A stretch of DNA of 33,914 nucleotides from positions 1-33,914 of the forward strand of contig CAJTPK010000030.1 of NCBI GenBank assembly GCA_910578075.1, in the 5' to 3' direction. Positions 24,690 through 33,861 of this stretch are shown here, one piece after another (the stretch's first letter is position 1; every line of letters starts with the position of its first letter). This DNA is from an uncultured Muribaculaceae bacterium (GTDB taxonomy: Bacteria; Bacteroidota; Bacteroidia; Bacteroidales; Muribaculaceae). Made by a program: the position numbers and the translations under genes. The notes beneath the pieces are model-generated. The model worked only from the letters and a program-made list of their open reading frames with translations, was not told where the DNA came from and did no database searches.

Positions 24690-26228
24690 TTACTTCTTGT
24701 TGTCGAGTGAAGAAGTATAGACGTTTCCGAACGGATCTGTTGCGCGGACAGTCACACTCTTCCATGTGGAAGACGGTTTGTAAAGGAACATGTGATTGGT
24801 AGTGGCAATCTGCGCTCCATTGTGAGTGGAGGGGATATACCATTTTTTATCATCCTCATCATATACCAGACATTTACGCACATCCGGATCCTGAGCCTGA
24901 ACATTGCTGAGAGTCTTCCATGCTCCTCCGTCCTCCTGTATCTCGACAGTCCATTTGGGATACCATGCAAACACATTCACAAGTATCTGGTCGAACGGAT
25001 CTCCTACGTTACCGGTAGGTTTGGAAAGAACTGCATCCTCCGGCGCATATATCTTCATCTGATACTCATCGGGGAAACCTACAGACTTATATTTCATATC
25101 AGCAAGCTTGTTGCCTTTGAATTTCAACATTCCATAGCCGCGGGGAGTGCCATCGCTGCAAAGAGGATACCAGTAAGCTCCCATGGCAGCCGCGAAATTA
25201 TATTCGGTCATATTGTCGGAAATCGCCACTGTCGACTGATTGTGCGCATGTCCCGAAAGAATCTGGACATTGTCAAAATCCTTGATGAGATCATACAGAG
25301 CCTGAGTGTTGGTCAGATTGTTGAGTTTATTCCAACGAGCCGTAGGAATATGGAGAGCCACAATAAGACCTTTATCGCGTGACACATACGAAAGATCCTT
25401 TTTAAGCCAGTCAAGCTGCTCCTGGGTTATGGTGTTGGCATAGTCGTTACGACCGTCCACACCGCTGTAGAGCACATCATCAAGAACAACCATGTGGTAA
25501 TCTCCGATATTGACAGAATAATATGTTGGACCTAACACATTGCGGTAATCGGCATCGCTCTCGGTGTCATTCTTCACACTTTCGTTATGGTCATGATTAC
25601 CGATTACAGAAAATGTGGGGACTGAGCTTCTTCCAATCAATGTCTTGTATGTGGAGAAAAGTTCCGGCTTATTCCAAACGATATCACCAAGTGTGATACC
25701 ATAAAGATTCTCGTGAATAGGTTTCACAAACTCAGAAAAGTCTGGCAGGATAATATTTGAGAAATCACTTACATCCTGGTCATTGCCAATCTGGGGATCC
25801 GCGATTGCCATCAGGGTCCATTCAGTTTTCTTTGGTGAAGACTTCAGATTGAAATCCCTCTGGATCTTGGCATCTACAGAGAAATTAAGCACCTTGTAGA
25901 ATCTGGGCAGACCGTCAAGCACAGGAACCTCACAATCTTCAGGCACCGAAACAAAGACATGCTGACGGGTGGAATACATCTGATACTCCCCTTTCTCGTC
26001 TGTCACCTCAACATTGACGCCATCACTGACCACCACTCCCTGGCGGGGGACACCGTCAACTGTGACACGGCCGACAAGATTTTTTCCGAACTGATGGGCG
26101 ATTGTCACATCATCACGGTCGAAACCGTTGGGCGCAACCGGAACTTCTTTCTCCGAGCAGGATGCCAGCGTTAAAGCCAGCATACCTGCAACGAGAAATT
26201 TAGAATTGAATATATTTTTGAGTGTCAT
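24690..26228 (-). CDS. calcineurin-like phosphoesterase lipoprotein
   Basis: A 512-residue metallophosphoesterase, outer-membrane anchored by a lipobox (LASC, Cys24). It has the three-part architecture common in Bacteroidetes: an N-terminal Ig-like domain (about 50-127), a calcineurin-like core (about 136-345) and a C-terminal beta-rich domain (about 360-512). Core motifs: ADPQIG (Asp144; Gln146 takes the place of the usual His), GDIVWN (Asp182), GNHDHN (Asn211, His212), HIPT (His293) and SGHAHN (His327, His329). Its substrate is unknown; phosphomonoester or phosphodiester cleavage is possible. It follows SusD by 24 bases. Confidence 0.9.
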   Translation of the reverse strand: MTLKNIFNSKFLVAGMLALTLASCSEKEVPVAPNGFDRDDVTIAHQFGKNLVGRVTVDGVPRQGVVVSDGVNVEVTDEKGEYQMYSTRQHVFVSVPEDCEVPVLDGLPRFYKVLNFSVDAKIQRDFNLKSSPKKTEWTLMAIADPQIGNDQDVSDFSNIILPDFSEFVKPIHENLYGITLGDIVWNKPELFSTYKTLIGRSSVPTFSVIGNHDHNESVKNDTESDADYRNVLGPTYYSVNIGDYHMVVLDDVLYSGVDGRNDYANTITQEQLDWLKKDLSYVSRDKGLIVALHIPTARWNKLNNLTNTQALYDLIKDFDNVQILSGHAHNQSTVAISDNMTEYNFAAAMGAYWYPLCSDGTPRGYGMLKFKGNKLADMKYKSVGFPDEYQMKIYAPEDAVLSKPTGNVGDPFDQILVNVFAWYPKWTVEIQEDGGAWKTLSNVQAQDPDVRKCLVYDEDDKKWYIPSTHNGAQIATTNHMFLYKPSSTWKSVTVRATDPFGNVYTSSLDNKK

Positions 26229-26252
26229 TTTATTACTATGTATTTAAAATTA

Positions 26253-27908
26253 TCAATATCCGGGATTCTGCTCAAGTTTGGGATTGCCCTGGATAGCCTC
26301 CAATGGAATACAGAACACTTTCTTCGTATCGTTGGTCGGTGTGTGATCCCACCATGATTCTGTTGTGAAGAGATTCCAACGGATGAGGTCTGTGCGACGA
26401 TGACCTTCACCAAGGAATTCAATCATATATTCATCCGCAAGACGATATATATCGAGATTCGCCTCTGTCACAGGATCCGGATCCACTCCGCCCTGGAAGT
26501 TACGCTTACGCACTTTATTGATCAGATCAGCAGCGCCTTTTTTGTCACCACGCATGAATCTGCATTCAGCGAGGTTATACACTACTTCCGTGAATCGCAA
26601 CACCGGGAAATCTGCATCAAAGAGAATATCCTTGTCAGCTGAGTTTGATACAGGCATCTTTACCAGACGTATTCCTGAATTCTCATCTCCCTCCATCATA
26701 TCGCTCTTGTTGCCTGTGCGGTTGATATAGTCAACCATCACCATCTCTTTTCCATTCTGGAGTTTATTGCCCTTTGCCACCTTGCCGGTGTGAGGATTCT
26801 TCTGGAGTCCTACACAGAACATACCTTCATATTTCTTGTCGCCATTATAGACATATGGTTTCTTGCGCAGGTCAAGATCATGGAACTTGCTGTAAGTTCT
26901 TCCGAGTTTTGAGACCAAGGGCACACCCTCTTTCTCAAAGGAAGGAGCAAGTTGATAACCGTTGTATGGGTTCTTCAGCTCATTGCAGTCGAAATAGGTC
27001 TTGGCGTCAGCGATAAACATAAACCTGTAAAGACCATCGAATTCCTTCTTGGCTGTCTGGGAAGGCACATACCACATCGCTTCAGGTGAACGGTCATTGT
27101 CGAATGTATGGGGACCATACCAGGTGGGATCAATGTCATATTTGCCATATTTCCCATCATAAAGATCCTGGAATATCTTCTCTGCATCCGACATGCGGTT
27201 CTCTCCTATCCATGCGTGAGCATTGAAATAGAGTTGAGCGAGAAGCATGGCGGCTGTGCCGCGTGTGATGTATCCATTCTGAGCCTCATTGAGCGATTTG
27301 CGTTCGTAAAGCAATGGAATCGCTTTCTTCAGCTCGCCCTCGATGAAGTCAAAATTCTCCTTACGGCTGTTACGGGCCTTGGGCTGATCCTGGCTGCTGG
27401 TGTAGATCGGCAGACCTCCGTATGAGTTCAATCCGCGCATATAGCAATATGCTATAAGTGTGTTTATCTGATTGAGGTGGTCCGCTTTCTCAGCCTCTGT
27501 AAGGCCTACAGCCGGATAGTTGACATTTGCAAGATCCTCACGCGCCTCAAGCGAACGCGCTATAACATAATTGAGCTGGTTGAAGTTGTTGACGATAAAA
27601 CGGTCAGCTGTGTTCCAGGTGTGGTAATGGTAACGGAGATACTCCCCGCCATTGTAGAAGTCACCGGCACGTGCAGGACAAGCCATCTCATCGGTAGTCA
27701 ACTCCTCAAGCACCCAGTTGTTTTTCTCATTGTGATAATAACGCCACTGGTCAAACGGCTTGGCGAGAACAGCATACACGCTTTCCGGACTTGTGAAGAA
27801 ATTATCGGGCGTAACTTCGCTGTAGAATTTCTCATCGAGGTCGCAGGAGGTCATCACCAATGAGCCGACCGCTGCCAACGCCATATATTTTATTTTTGTC
27901 ATTTTCAT
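26253..27908 (-). CDS. susD: SusD/RagB-family surface glycan-binding lipoprotein
   Basis: The 551-residue SusD-like protein is the extracellular lid of a SusCD import complex in the outer membrane. A lipobox (MTSC, Cys22) follows a short hydrophobic region. The N-terminus has the family sequence DLDEKFYSEVTPDNFFTSPE, tetratricopeptide-like helices follow (including YFNAHAWIG), and the C-terminus has FTEVVYNLAECRFMRGDK and ends GNPKLEQNPGY, as in many family members. It lies 27 bases after the susC gene. Ligand cannot be read from sequence. Symbol is by family only. Confidence 0.95.
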   Translation of the reverse strand: MKMTKIKYMALAAVGSLVMTSCDLDEKFYSEVTPDNFFTSPESVYAVLAKPFDQWRYYHNEKNNWVLEELTTDEMACPARAGDFYNGGEYLRYHYHTWNTADRFIVNNFNQLNYVIARSLEAREDLANVNYPAVGLTEAEKADHLNQINTLIAYCYMRGLNSYGGLPIYTSSQDQPKARNSRKENFDFIEGELKKAIPLLYERKSLNEAQNGYITRGTAAMLLAQLYFNAHAWIGENRMSDAEKIFQDLYDGKYGKYDIDPTWYGPHTFDNDRSPEAMWYVPSQTAKKEFDGLYRFMFIADAKTYFDCNELKNPYNGYQLAPSFEKEGVPLVSKLGRTYSKFHDLDLRKKPYVYNGDKKYEGMFCVGLQKNPHTGKVAKGNKLQNGKEMVMVDYINRTGNKSDMMEGDENSGIRLVKMPVSNSADKDILFDADFPVLRFTEVVYNLAECRFMRGDKKGAADLINKVRKRNFQGGVDPDPVTEANLDIYRLADEYMIEFLGEGHRRTDLIRWNLFTTESWWDHTPTNDTKKVFCIPLEAIQGNPKLEQNPGY

Positions 27909-27935
27909 TTCAGGAAATGTCTTTAAAATTAAGGT

Positions 27936-30887
27936 TTAAAATTTGAGCTGCATACCGAAGGTCCAGCGAATTGTCTGGGGATACATCGAGCGGACATCCT
28001 GGAAACCGGCAAGACCGGGGAAAAGACCATTCACATTCTGCTCTGGGTTATATCCTTTGTATTTGGTAAAGGTAGCCACATCGCGTGCTGTCACATAGAA
28101 TCGCGCGCTGCTGATATATTTCTGCCACTTCGAAAGATCGAGAGTGTATCCGAGTGAGATTGCATCAATCTTGAAGAAGGAGGCATCCTGAAGGAAATAG
28201 TCGGTGGTGATACGGTTGTCGTTAATCGCCGCATTCTGTCCGTATGCTGATTTGAGGACATTGATACCTTGCTGGCCTTTAAGACCGTAGTACAACTCTG
28301 TCTCGTCAAATACATCATAACCCATCCATGAGCGGCAGCTGATTCCGAGATCGAAATTCTTGTAACGCAAGTTATGATCCATGGAGAATATCAGCTTGGG
28401 AACACCGTTTCCGACATAATGCTTATTCTCATCAGTTGTGTTGCCGGCAGCCGGAACGATATTGTTATCCTTATCGTAGATCAGCCATTTGCCGTTTTCG
28501 TCAAGTCCTGCATATTTGAAAAGCCAGAATTTACCGATCTCCTGACCGTTGACGATCTTGTGGGTATAACCCATAGATCTTGGAAGAGCCTCGGAAAGTA
28601 TCTGAGAGCCTGCCTCACCAAGATTCTTGATCTTACTGCTGCTCTGGCTGAAACGCACTGTTGCATCCCAATCGAAGTCTGCCATCTGGAATATTCTTCC
28701 GCTCAACTCGAACTCCCATCCTTTGTTGTCAAGGGTTCCGACATTCTTCATTACTGTCTTCTGAACCATGGGTGGAACAGGTGCCGTAACAGAGAAGAGC
28801 ATGTCGTCAACGCGACGGTTAAACCAGTCGAATTTACCGGAGAGTCTTCCTCCGAAGAATGAGAAGTCAAGACCTACGTTAAGCTCTTTTTTCTCCTCCC
28901 ATTTGAGGTCAGGATTGATATTGCGTGCCGAACCATATGCAGGAACCCACACACCATCAGGATTAGGGAACATGCCGCTCTGATCATAATTTCTTACAGT
29001 ATATCCCGAACCGAAGTTGTTGTTACCGGTAACACCGTAACCCACACGAAGTTTGAGATCGTTAAGCCATTCCACATCCTGGAGGAAGCTCTCGCGGTTG
29101 ATACGCCAACCACCGGATACAGACCAGAAGTTACCCCAACGATGATTCTTACCGAACTTGGAGCTTCCCTCACGACGATAGCTTACTGTTGCGATATATT
29201 TGTCATCGTATGAATAGTTGACACGCGCGAAGTAAGACATAAGTCGCTCACGGGCTGATTTACTGGATGACATCTCTGCATAACCGTCTGTAAGATCTGA
29301 ACCAGCTCCCATATCCCACGGGCCAACTCCGTCTACAATAAAGTTACTGTTGGTCATGCTGAATTTCTCAGTGCCCTGCTCCTCAAAGAAGCTCCATCCT
29401 GCAACAGCATCAATGTGGTGGTCATCGAGAAAATCCTTGGTATATGAAGCAAATGCCTCGTATGAAAGATTCAATGATTTGCTGTAGCTGTGTGAACCCT
29501 GACCAAGTTTACCTGAATTCACGCTGTATCGGTGATACTGGTTGTAATAACGTGTCTTTACCCATTGTCTACGGTCAACACCGGCTGTAGCCTGGACATT
29601 GAAACCGGGAAGAATCTCAAATTTAATATTCGCATCTCCCATGAACCACTGGTCAGTACCACTGTATTCCTGATCATTGATGTTCGCCACAGGGTTATAA
29701 AGTGTTCCGATACCATACTGGTTCACATTATATTTCGTAGGATTCTCAGGATTGAACAATGGTGTGGTAGGATTCAGAGATAGAGCCTGCTCAAATGCTC
29801 CGGCACTGTTACGCTGGTCGCGGTGTGCCTCACGATATTGCATGCGCAGACCAATCTGAAGGCGGTTGTCCCAGATGTTGTATCTACCGTTGATACGCGC
29901 TGAATAATCCTGACGTCCGTCTCCTATCACGATACCTTTCTGGTCGGAATAAGATAGCGAGCTATAAAGCTGAAGCGCTTTTGTTCCTCCGGTCATGGTT
30001 ACGGAATGACGGTGTGAGAACGGATTGTTGCGTGTAAGCTCATGATACCAGTCAGTGTCATAACCGTAATCATAGCCTCGTCCATATTCAAGATATTCCT
30101 GGGAGGTCAGTGTCTCAAGACGCTTGCGCGTGCTCTCAACGGAAAGCTCCATATTATATGTTACTGTAGCTTTTCCCTCCTTTGCCTTTTTAGTTGTGAC
30201 AAGGATTACACCGGCTGAGGCCCTGGTACCATAGATGGCACCGGCTGAGGCATCTTTCAAGACATCGATCGACTCAATATCTTCCTGATTGATGGCACGT
30301 AGATCGCCGCCGGGAATACCATCGATAACCACAAGAGGCGAATTGCCTGCTTTTACGGATGAGACACCGCGCAGCTGATAGTCGTTGGTGGAGTTGGGAG
30401 AGGAGGATCCTCCGATTGTAAGACCCGACACCTTTCCCTGAAGGGCGGTTGCCACTGTGGAGCCACCGAGACCCGTCATAAGGTTGTCTCCTGAAATGGA
30501 TGTGATGGAAGATGTCACTCTTTTCTTCTCCATTGTTCCGTAACCGACAACCACAACCTGATCAAGTGTCTGGTCATCGCTCTGGAGAATTATATCATAG
30601 CTTGTCTGGCCCTTCTGAACTTTAAATGAGTGACCCTTCATGCCTATATATGTGATCTTGAGGGTCTGTCCGGGGTCAGCGTCGATTGTGAATTTTCCAT
30701 CGATGTCAACGACAGCTGCCTTTTTAGTGCCTTCCACCATGACGGTGGCTCCGATCATTGGCTCTCCTTCCTTGTCGAAGACAGTTCCGGTGATCTCCTC
30801 TGCCAAGACTGCAAGCGAGGTGGTCGCGAAGAACGCCGCGGCGCAATAAAGCCTCGCGTTATTTGTTGATTTTATGTTGAATTTCAT
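27936..30887 (-). CDS. susC: SusC/RagA-family TonB-dependent transporter
   Basis: A 983-residue outer-membrane TonB-dependent transporter. It has a signal peptide (1-29), a CarboxypepD_reg-like domain (about 31-103) with GTVFDKEGEPMIGATV, a TonB-box-like segment DQVVVVGYGT (109-118), a plug (about 120-234) with LRGVSS, NSPLVVIDGIPGG and DASAGAIYGTRASAGVILVTTKK, and then the 22-strand barrel ending in the aromatic residue of GMQLKF. It imports oligosaccharides or similar ligands together with the SusD-like lid. The gap to the upstream BACON lipoprotein gene is 17 bases. Length is at the lower end of the family's usual range. Confidence 0.96.
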   Translation of the reverse strand: MKFNIKSTNNARLYCAAAFFATTSLAVLAEEITGTVFDKEGEPMIGATVMVEGTKKAAVVDIDGKFTIDADPGQTLKITYIGMKGHSFKVQKGQTSYDIILQSDDQTLDQVVVVGYGTMEKKRVTSSITSISGDNLMTGLGGSTVATALQGKVSGLTIGGSSSPNSTNDYQLRGVSSVKAGNSPLVVIDGIPGGDLRAINQEDIESIDVLKDASAGAIYGTRASAGVILVTTKKAKEGKATVTYNMELSVESTRKRLETLTSQEYLEYGRGYDYGYDTDWYHELTRNNPFSHRHSVTMTGGTKALQLYSSLSYSDQKGIVIGDGRQDYSARINGRYNIWDNRLQIGLRMQYREAHRDQRNSAGAFEQALSLNPTTPLFNPENPTKYNVNQYGIGTLYNPVANINDQEYSGTDQWFMGDANIKFEILPGFNVQATAGVDRRQWVKTRYYNQYHRYSVNSGKLGQGSHSYSKSLNLSYEAFASYTKDFLDDHHIDAVAGWSFFEEQGTEKFSMTNSNFIVDGVGPWDMGAGSDLTDGYAEMSSSKSARERLMSYFARVNYSYDDKYIATVSYRREGSSKFGKNHRWGNFWSVSGGWRINRESFLQDVEWLNDLKLRVGYGVTGNNNFGSGYTVRNYDQSGMFPNPDGVWVPAYGSARNINPDLKWEEKKELNVGLDFSFFGGRLSGKFDWFNRRVDDMLFSVTAPVPPMVQKTVMKNVGTLDNKGWEFELSGRIFQMADFDWDATVRFSQSSSKIKNLGEAGSQILSEALPRSMGYTHKIVNGQEIGKFWLFKYAGLDENGKWLIYDKDNNIVPAAGNTTDENKHYVGNGVPKLIFSMDHNLRYKNFDLGISCRSWMGYDVFDETELYYGLKGQQGINVLKSAYGQNAAINDNRITTDYFLQDASFFKIDAISLGYTLDLSKWQKYISSARFYVTARDVATFTKYKGYNPEQNVNGLFPGLAGFQDVRSMYPQTIRWTFGMQLKF

Positions 30888-30904
30888 TTCTTGCCTGATG
30901 TTGA

Positions 30905-32170
30905 TTAGTTGTTGGCGGTTCTTGTTACTGTGATATCATCGATAAAGCCGCGGAAATATCCGGAGCGGGTTTTGAATCCGTCAATGATATATTGAGTCTC
31001 ACCTATTATTATTTTAGTGTCGGAAGTTACATCGCTGATGTTGACTGTGAATTCTTTCCACTGCCATTTCTGGCTTTTGTCTGAATTGTCCACGGGCACA
31101 CATGCGGCGCTGAGAGTTTTCTCGTCATTGACAGCACCCTCTATCTTACCGGGACCCTGGATAGCCACTGATACCGTAAATTTGTCGGTGCCATTCTTGG
31201 CTAATCTGAACGACACTGCCACATTGGCCTTGTTGAATTCCTCTACGCCGAGCGGCTCCTTTATCATAAAGGCATTCTGATTACCACTCTTTCCGAATTT
31301 CAAATAACCGTCAGCAGCATAAACGGAAGCACCTTTGGCATTGAAATCAAAATAGCGTTTATCAAACTCCGCCTTTATACCGGCATTGGCATCGCTATAA
31401 ATCGCAAGTGTAGTGCCTGCGCTGCCATTTATGGAGCCAACCTGGTCATTTCCACCGGTAGCCCACGCCATGTCATCGGCAAAGTATTTAAATCCGACAG
31501 CCATATTGTCGAAAGAAGGCTCTGTGCCATATTGTCTGAAGGTGATGTTTTCAGAAATATCACCCTCTTTGATTACAAGTTCAAGCTTACGATGCTCTCC
31601 GGATGTGTTGTTCTCAGTGGAGAATATGATCTCTGTCTCTCCTGCATCCCCGCTCGATGGCGACACGTTCAGCCACTGACAGTCGGCAGGAATCTCTATC
31701 TGCCAGGGAGCATTGGCTACAACGGTAAGCTTGTCGGCACCTTGATATAATGCTTTTCCGTCAACTCCGAGGAATATATCTGATTTGCTTACTTCAAGAG
31801 AATAGGCATAGCCATCCTGTGTAATGGCAAACTGCTCCTTCTTTCCCGCCATATCTATCTCTATAAAACCGGTACGGCTGAATGAGGTATTGTTCGCATC
31901 TGCCGAGATGAAGAGATTATGACGTCCACGGGTGCCGGACTCTTTGGAAATGTGAATCCACTCATCTTTCTGAGTCACGTGCCAGTCACCGTTTGCAGCA
32001 AGCACTACAACAGCCTCCTCGCCAGATGACGTAAATCCTGTATTCTCCAGCTTTACCTGACGGTTGTCTGAATGGACAAAATCAGGGAGCTTATCCTCGT
32101 CACAAGCCACCATAGTGACCGCGATACCCCCGAGGATCAAGGCATTCTTTATATATGTCTTTAATTTCAT
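30905..32170 (-). CDS. BACON-domain lipoprotein, 421 residues
   Basis: A predicted surface glycan-binding lipoprotein (lipobox MVAC, Cys23). Two BACON domains (about 38-122 and 127-215) are shown by the WIHISKESGTRG and WLNVSPSSGDAGE motifs followed by ITQDG and FRQYG closing strands. A C-terminal beta-sandwich (about 224-421) starts YFADDMAWATGG and ends GFIDDITVTR, a jelly-roll-like pattern. The same C-terminal domain occurs in the neighbouring 322-residue protein. BACON domains are common in surface enzymes and binding proteins of Bacteroidetes; the binding target here is unknown. It lies 19 bases after its paralog and 17 bases before susC. Confidence 0.88.
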   Translation of the reverse strand: MKLKTYIKNALILGGIAVTMVACDEDKLPDFVHSDNRQVKLENTGFTSSGEEAVVVLAANGDWHVTQKDEWIHISKESGTRGRHNLFISADANNTSFSRTGFIEIDMAGKKEQFAITQDGYAYSLEVSKSDIFLGVDGKALYQGADKLTVVANAPWQIEIPADCQWLNVSPSSGDAGETEIIFSTENNTSGEHRKLELVIKEGDISENITFRQYGTEPSFDNMAVGFKYFADDMAWATGGNDQVGSINGSAGTTLAIYSDANAGIKAEFDKRYFDFNAKGASVYAADGYLKFGKSGNQNAFMIKEPLGVEEFNKANVAVSFRLAKNGTDKFTVSVAIQGPGKIEGAVNDEKTLSAACVPVDNSDKSQKWQWKEFTVNISDVTSDTKIIIGETQYIIDGFKTRSGYFRGFIDDITVTRTANN

Positions 32171-32189
32171 GATCGTAGTCGAAAATCTG

Positions 32190-33158
32190 TTAATACATTG
32201 AAATCTTTTCTATCTTGAGATCATCCATGAACCAGCGGTAGGTACCATTGTTTGTCACCTTGTCGCGGATAAACTCCAGCGGACCTATGACTACCTTATC
32301 CTCACCACTGAGACCTGCGATCTCCACTGATACGTCATACCATTTCCAGGTAGCTTCGGGAGTGATCAGCTGCTGACTTACACAACCGCCTTCGATTGTC
32401 TCGCCACCCTTGATCTGGCCTTGTCCGAAGACTCCTACTACTATCTTGGCACTCTTATCCTGGAATGCGGCCTTGAAGCTTACTTTTACAGCGGATGTCT
32501 TTCCTGACTCAATGCCGTTTACAAGAGGTGAAATTGCAGTAAGCGTGTTTGTCTTGTTAAACTTAAGATATCCGTCCTGAGCGTATACCGTCTTGGCATT
32601 GGAATTGAAATCCTCATACTTGGCTTTAAATATAGGAAGCGGATTCTCCCCAGTCCATGCGGTGTATGTGTAAAGGTTTCTTTGATCTCCTGCGGATCCC
32701 ATGGCAACAGCATCCGATCCATCGATTGCCCATTCAAAATCATCCTGGAAATACACATGCCCGATTTCAAGTTTATCATCGAGATTGAGTTCAAGACTTT
32801 GTTTCACAGTCACCACTTCGGTCAGATTCATTGATGAGATGTGAAGGCGTCCCTCTCTCACTGATCCGCTTTCATTCGGATCTGCTTTGATTTCCACTGC
32901 GACACGCCCTTTTCCTTCAGGTCGGTCAACACTCAGCCAGTCGCAGTCGGCGGTGATGGTGTAGCCCTTGTTTGAGGTGATGTTGATGGTGGCGGGTGCA
33001 CCGGATTTCAGCTTACCGTCCTGAATCACCTGCACAATTGATTTGTCCACGTTCAAGCGGGGAAGTGCGTCTTTCGCAGTATCTTCCACTCCGCATCCCG
33101 TAAACGTCATGCCGACTGCCATAAGCGCGCCGAACATGAGAGTTTTGGTTACTTTCAT
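32190..33158 (-). CDS. BACON-domain lipoprotein, 322 residues
   Basis: First gene of the SusCD locus. The frame is open to 33230, but the ATG at 33156-33158 gives a proper lipoprotein signal (FTGC, Cys22). A single BACON domain (about 35-122) is marked by WLSVDRPEGKG and VTVKQS. The C-terminal beta-sandwich (about 135-322) starts YFQDDFEWAIDG and ends WFMDDLKIEKI, parallel to the 421-residue neighbour, with shared DFN.....VYA.DGYLKF. The two are clear paralogs that differ by one BACON domain. Predicted role: surface ligand binding for the SusCD importer. Confidence 0.87.
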   Translation of the reverse strand: MKVTKTLMFGALMAVGMTFTGCGVEDTAKDALPRLNVDKSIVQVIQDGKLKSGAPATINITSNKGYTITADCDWLSVDRPEGKGRVAVEIKADPNESGSVREGRLHISSMNLTEVVTVKQSLELNLDDKLEIGHVYFQDDFEWAIDGSDAVAMGSAGDQRNLYTYTAWTGENPLPIFKAKYEDFNSNAKTVYAQDGYLKFNKTNTLTAISPLVNGIESGKTSAVKVSFKAAFQDKSAKIVVGVFGQGQIKGGETIEGGCVSQQLITPEATWKWYDVSVEIAGLSGEDKVVIGPLEFIRDKVTNNGTYRWFMDDLKIEKISMY

Positions 33159-33376
33159 TCTGTTTGGTTGAAAATTTATGGAAATGAATAAAATGATTGT
33201 TTTGTCAATATGTGTCAACTCTCGGCACATATATTCCGGATCTATCGGTCTAAGTTGACCGGCTAAAGGTCGTTTCGCAGCCTTTGTCGAACAGCTTATT
33301 TCTCACACTTAAAACATTAGTACATTCTAAAGATTAAGGTTGTGTAAGTCGAAAAGGGTATTGAATTTTTACGCCA

Positions 33377-33407
33377 CAAAATTACATCACGATTTCTGCA
33401 AATCAAA
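33377..33407 (-). promoter_or_regulatory. Bacteroidetes-type promoter of the PUL operon
   Basis: On the minus strand TTTG (33404-33407) is followed after 19 bases by TAATTTTG (33377-33384), an exact consensus match. Transcription near 33370 leaves a leader of about 210 bases before the first BACON gene. No HTCS, SusR or ECF/anti-sigma regulator gene lies in the window. Confidence 0.8.
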
Positions 33408-33422
33408 CTATATTTAGTTAAA

Positions 33423-33434
33423 AGATATATATCT
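33423..33434. promoter_or_regulatory. 12-base palindrome upstream of the PUL promoter
   Basis: AGATATATATCT is a perfect palindrome placed 15 bases upstream of the -33 box. It could be an operator. The local AT-richness makes chance a serious alternative. Confidence 0.3.
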
Positions 33435-33787
33435 GCGACGTCATATTGGTTAAAATATATTAAAATGAAACCATATACATTACTTAACCATACAATAATC
33501 ATCACATAGCGTGCCAAAATGACACTATTTTCATTTCAAACTCTCATAGAATAGTTAAAAAACATTATAATATGGTATCGACATCACATAATAATAAGAT
33601 ATCAACACAATCTTTTTAGACATATCATCGAAAAAAATAAAATATTCCGACTGAACTCATTTCAACATTCCATAAAAGCATAAAATAGCATACGATTCAT
33701 ATTAATCACAACATACTATGATATAGCAGTTTATCAATTATATGCATCAACAAGGGATAAAATTTTTCAAAAAAAGTTCTCAAAATA

Positions 33788-33819
33788 TTTGCACAGAATA
33801 AAAATAATACCTAACTTTG
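33788..33819 (+). promoter_or_regulatory. Bacteroidetes-type promoter of tRNA-Glu
   Basis: TTTG (33788-33791), 20 bases, then TAACTTTG (33812-33819): an exact consensus match, about 43 bases before the tRNA. Confidence 0.85.
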
Positions 33820-33861
33820 CAACGCAAAACCGAAAAACAAGGCTCAAAAGCCAAACCAAAT

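Larger units (their letters stand above)
33159..33861. other. long AT-rich intergenic region between PUL and tRNA-Glu
   Basis: About 700 bases without a convincing gene. From left to right it holds the PUL leader (33159-33370) with a 7-bp stem (33208-33214 with 33226-33232), the PUL promoter (33377-33407), a 12-base palindrome (33423-33434), a featureless AT-rich stretch, and the tRNA promoter (33788-33819). A 66-residue open frame on the minus strand covers the PUL promoter and is not credible. Confidence 0.7.

Noticed and set aside
33317..33517. 66-residue minus-strand frame upstream of the PUL
   Set aside because: It spans the PUL promoter and has no recognisable start context or domain.
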